From contig CAISZB010000471.1 of NCBI GenBank assembly GCA_903889845.1, forward strand, positions 1 to 6,029: DNA of 6,029 bases, written 5' to 3'. The position numbers and the translations under genes were made by a program. The notes beneath the pieces were generated by a model that was given only the letters and a program-made list of their open reading frames with translations, made no database searches and was not told the DNA's origin. Every line of letters starts with the position of its first letter. Positions within the stretch are counted from its first letter, which is position 1. The stretch is from an uncultured Verrucomicrobium sp. (lineage in GTDB: Bacteria > Verrucomicrobiota > Verrucomicrobiia > Methylacidiphilales > GAS474). Of this stretch, positions 5,852-6,029 are shown piece after piece.

Positions 5852-6029
5852 GATTTGGTAAATCCCCTTTGTGGGAGGAGGCTGCGGGGTCTGCGTGAGC
5901 TGGAGCAGTTCCCTCAGCACCTCGTGGCGAACCTCAGCGAAGGCCGGATCGATCCGGTTCCGAGGATGGGGCAGATCGACCGGGATCACCCGCTCCACCC
6001 GACCCGGACGGGAACCCAGGACCACGATC
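5849..6029 (-). CDS. ABC importer ATP-binding protein, C-terminal end (partial; SsuB/TauB/NrtD type)
   Basis: Only the last 59 codons are in the window; the gene continues past the right edge. The reading begins IVVLGSRPGRVERVIPVDLP. This is the conserved stretch after the H-loop in SsuB/TauB/NrtD ATPases, where a segment of the form DRI-V-SxRPGRI is followed by a short strand with basic residues. The next part, HPRNRIDPAFAEVRHEVLRE, matches the usual C-terminal helix with its RxxPxF pattern. A short Pro/Gln-rich tail ends at TGA 5849-5851. Walker A, Walker B and the signature lie outside the window and cannot be assessed. It is the first visible gene of the block, 10 nt before the permease, and should energise the two permeases. 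Too short for the longest-ORF approach but convincing by motif. Confidence 0.88.
   Translation of the reverse strand, partial: IVVLGSRPGRVERVIPVDLPHPRNRIDPAFAEVRHEVLRELLQLTQTPQPPPTKGIYQI

Overview
The window is a GC-rich bacterial segment, probably from a diderm (Gram-negative) organism: the binding protein has a Sec-type signal peptide without a lipobox, which suggests a soluble periplasmic protein. The palindromic element at the left edge resembles dispersed repeats I associate from memory with Verrucomicrobiota/Planctomycetota-type genomes. That placement is tentative and no marker gene confirms it.

Bases 504-6029 hold one compact block of six genes, all on the minus strand and so transcribed from right to left. 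In transcription order they are: the 3' end of a SsuB/TauB/NrtD-type ABC importer ATPase (cut by the window edge); a SsuC/TauC-type permease with a long N-terminal extension; a second, divergent SsuC-type permease; a nitroreductase-family flavoprotein; a SsuA/NrtA-type periplasmic binding protein; and an ABC exporter with membrane and ATPase domains fused (MsbA/LmrA-like layout). Gaps are 10, 10, 29 and 2 nt, and the last pair overlaps by 4 nt, so one operon with its promoter beyond the right edge is likely. The first five genes read as an uptake system for a small organic anion or cofactor-like compound (sulfonate, taurine, nitrate or a precursor; substrate not determined) with an associated FMN reductase. 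The exporter at the operon's end is the unexpected partner.

The binding protein/exporter junction (about 2267-2400) looks disturbed. The exporter's coding signal continues upstream of its only in-frame start codon, and removing one base from each of two G/C homopolymers would restore a canonical stop and a canonical start. This is either a real double frameshift or a sequence error.

Bases 1-503 contain no intact gene. They hold a REP-like inverted repeat, a second small hairpin, a TGnTATAAT box, a frameshifted and truncated 5' piece of an L-rhamnose isomerase gene (rhaA) on the plus strand, and a short unrecognised minus-strand coding remnant. About 70 bp then follow before the exporter's stop codon, with no clear terminator. 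This is decayed, rearranged DNA next to the operon's end.
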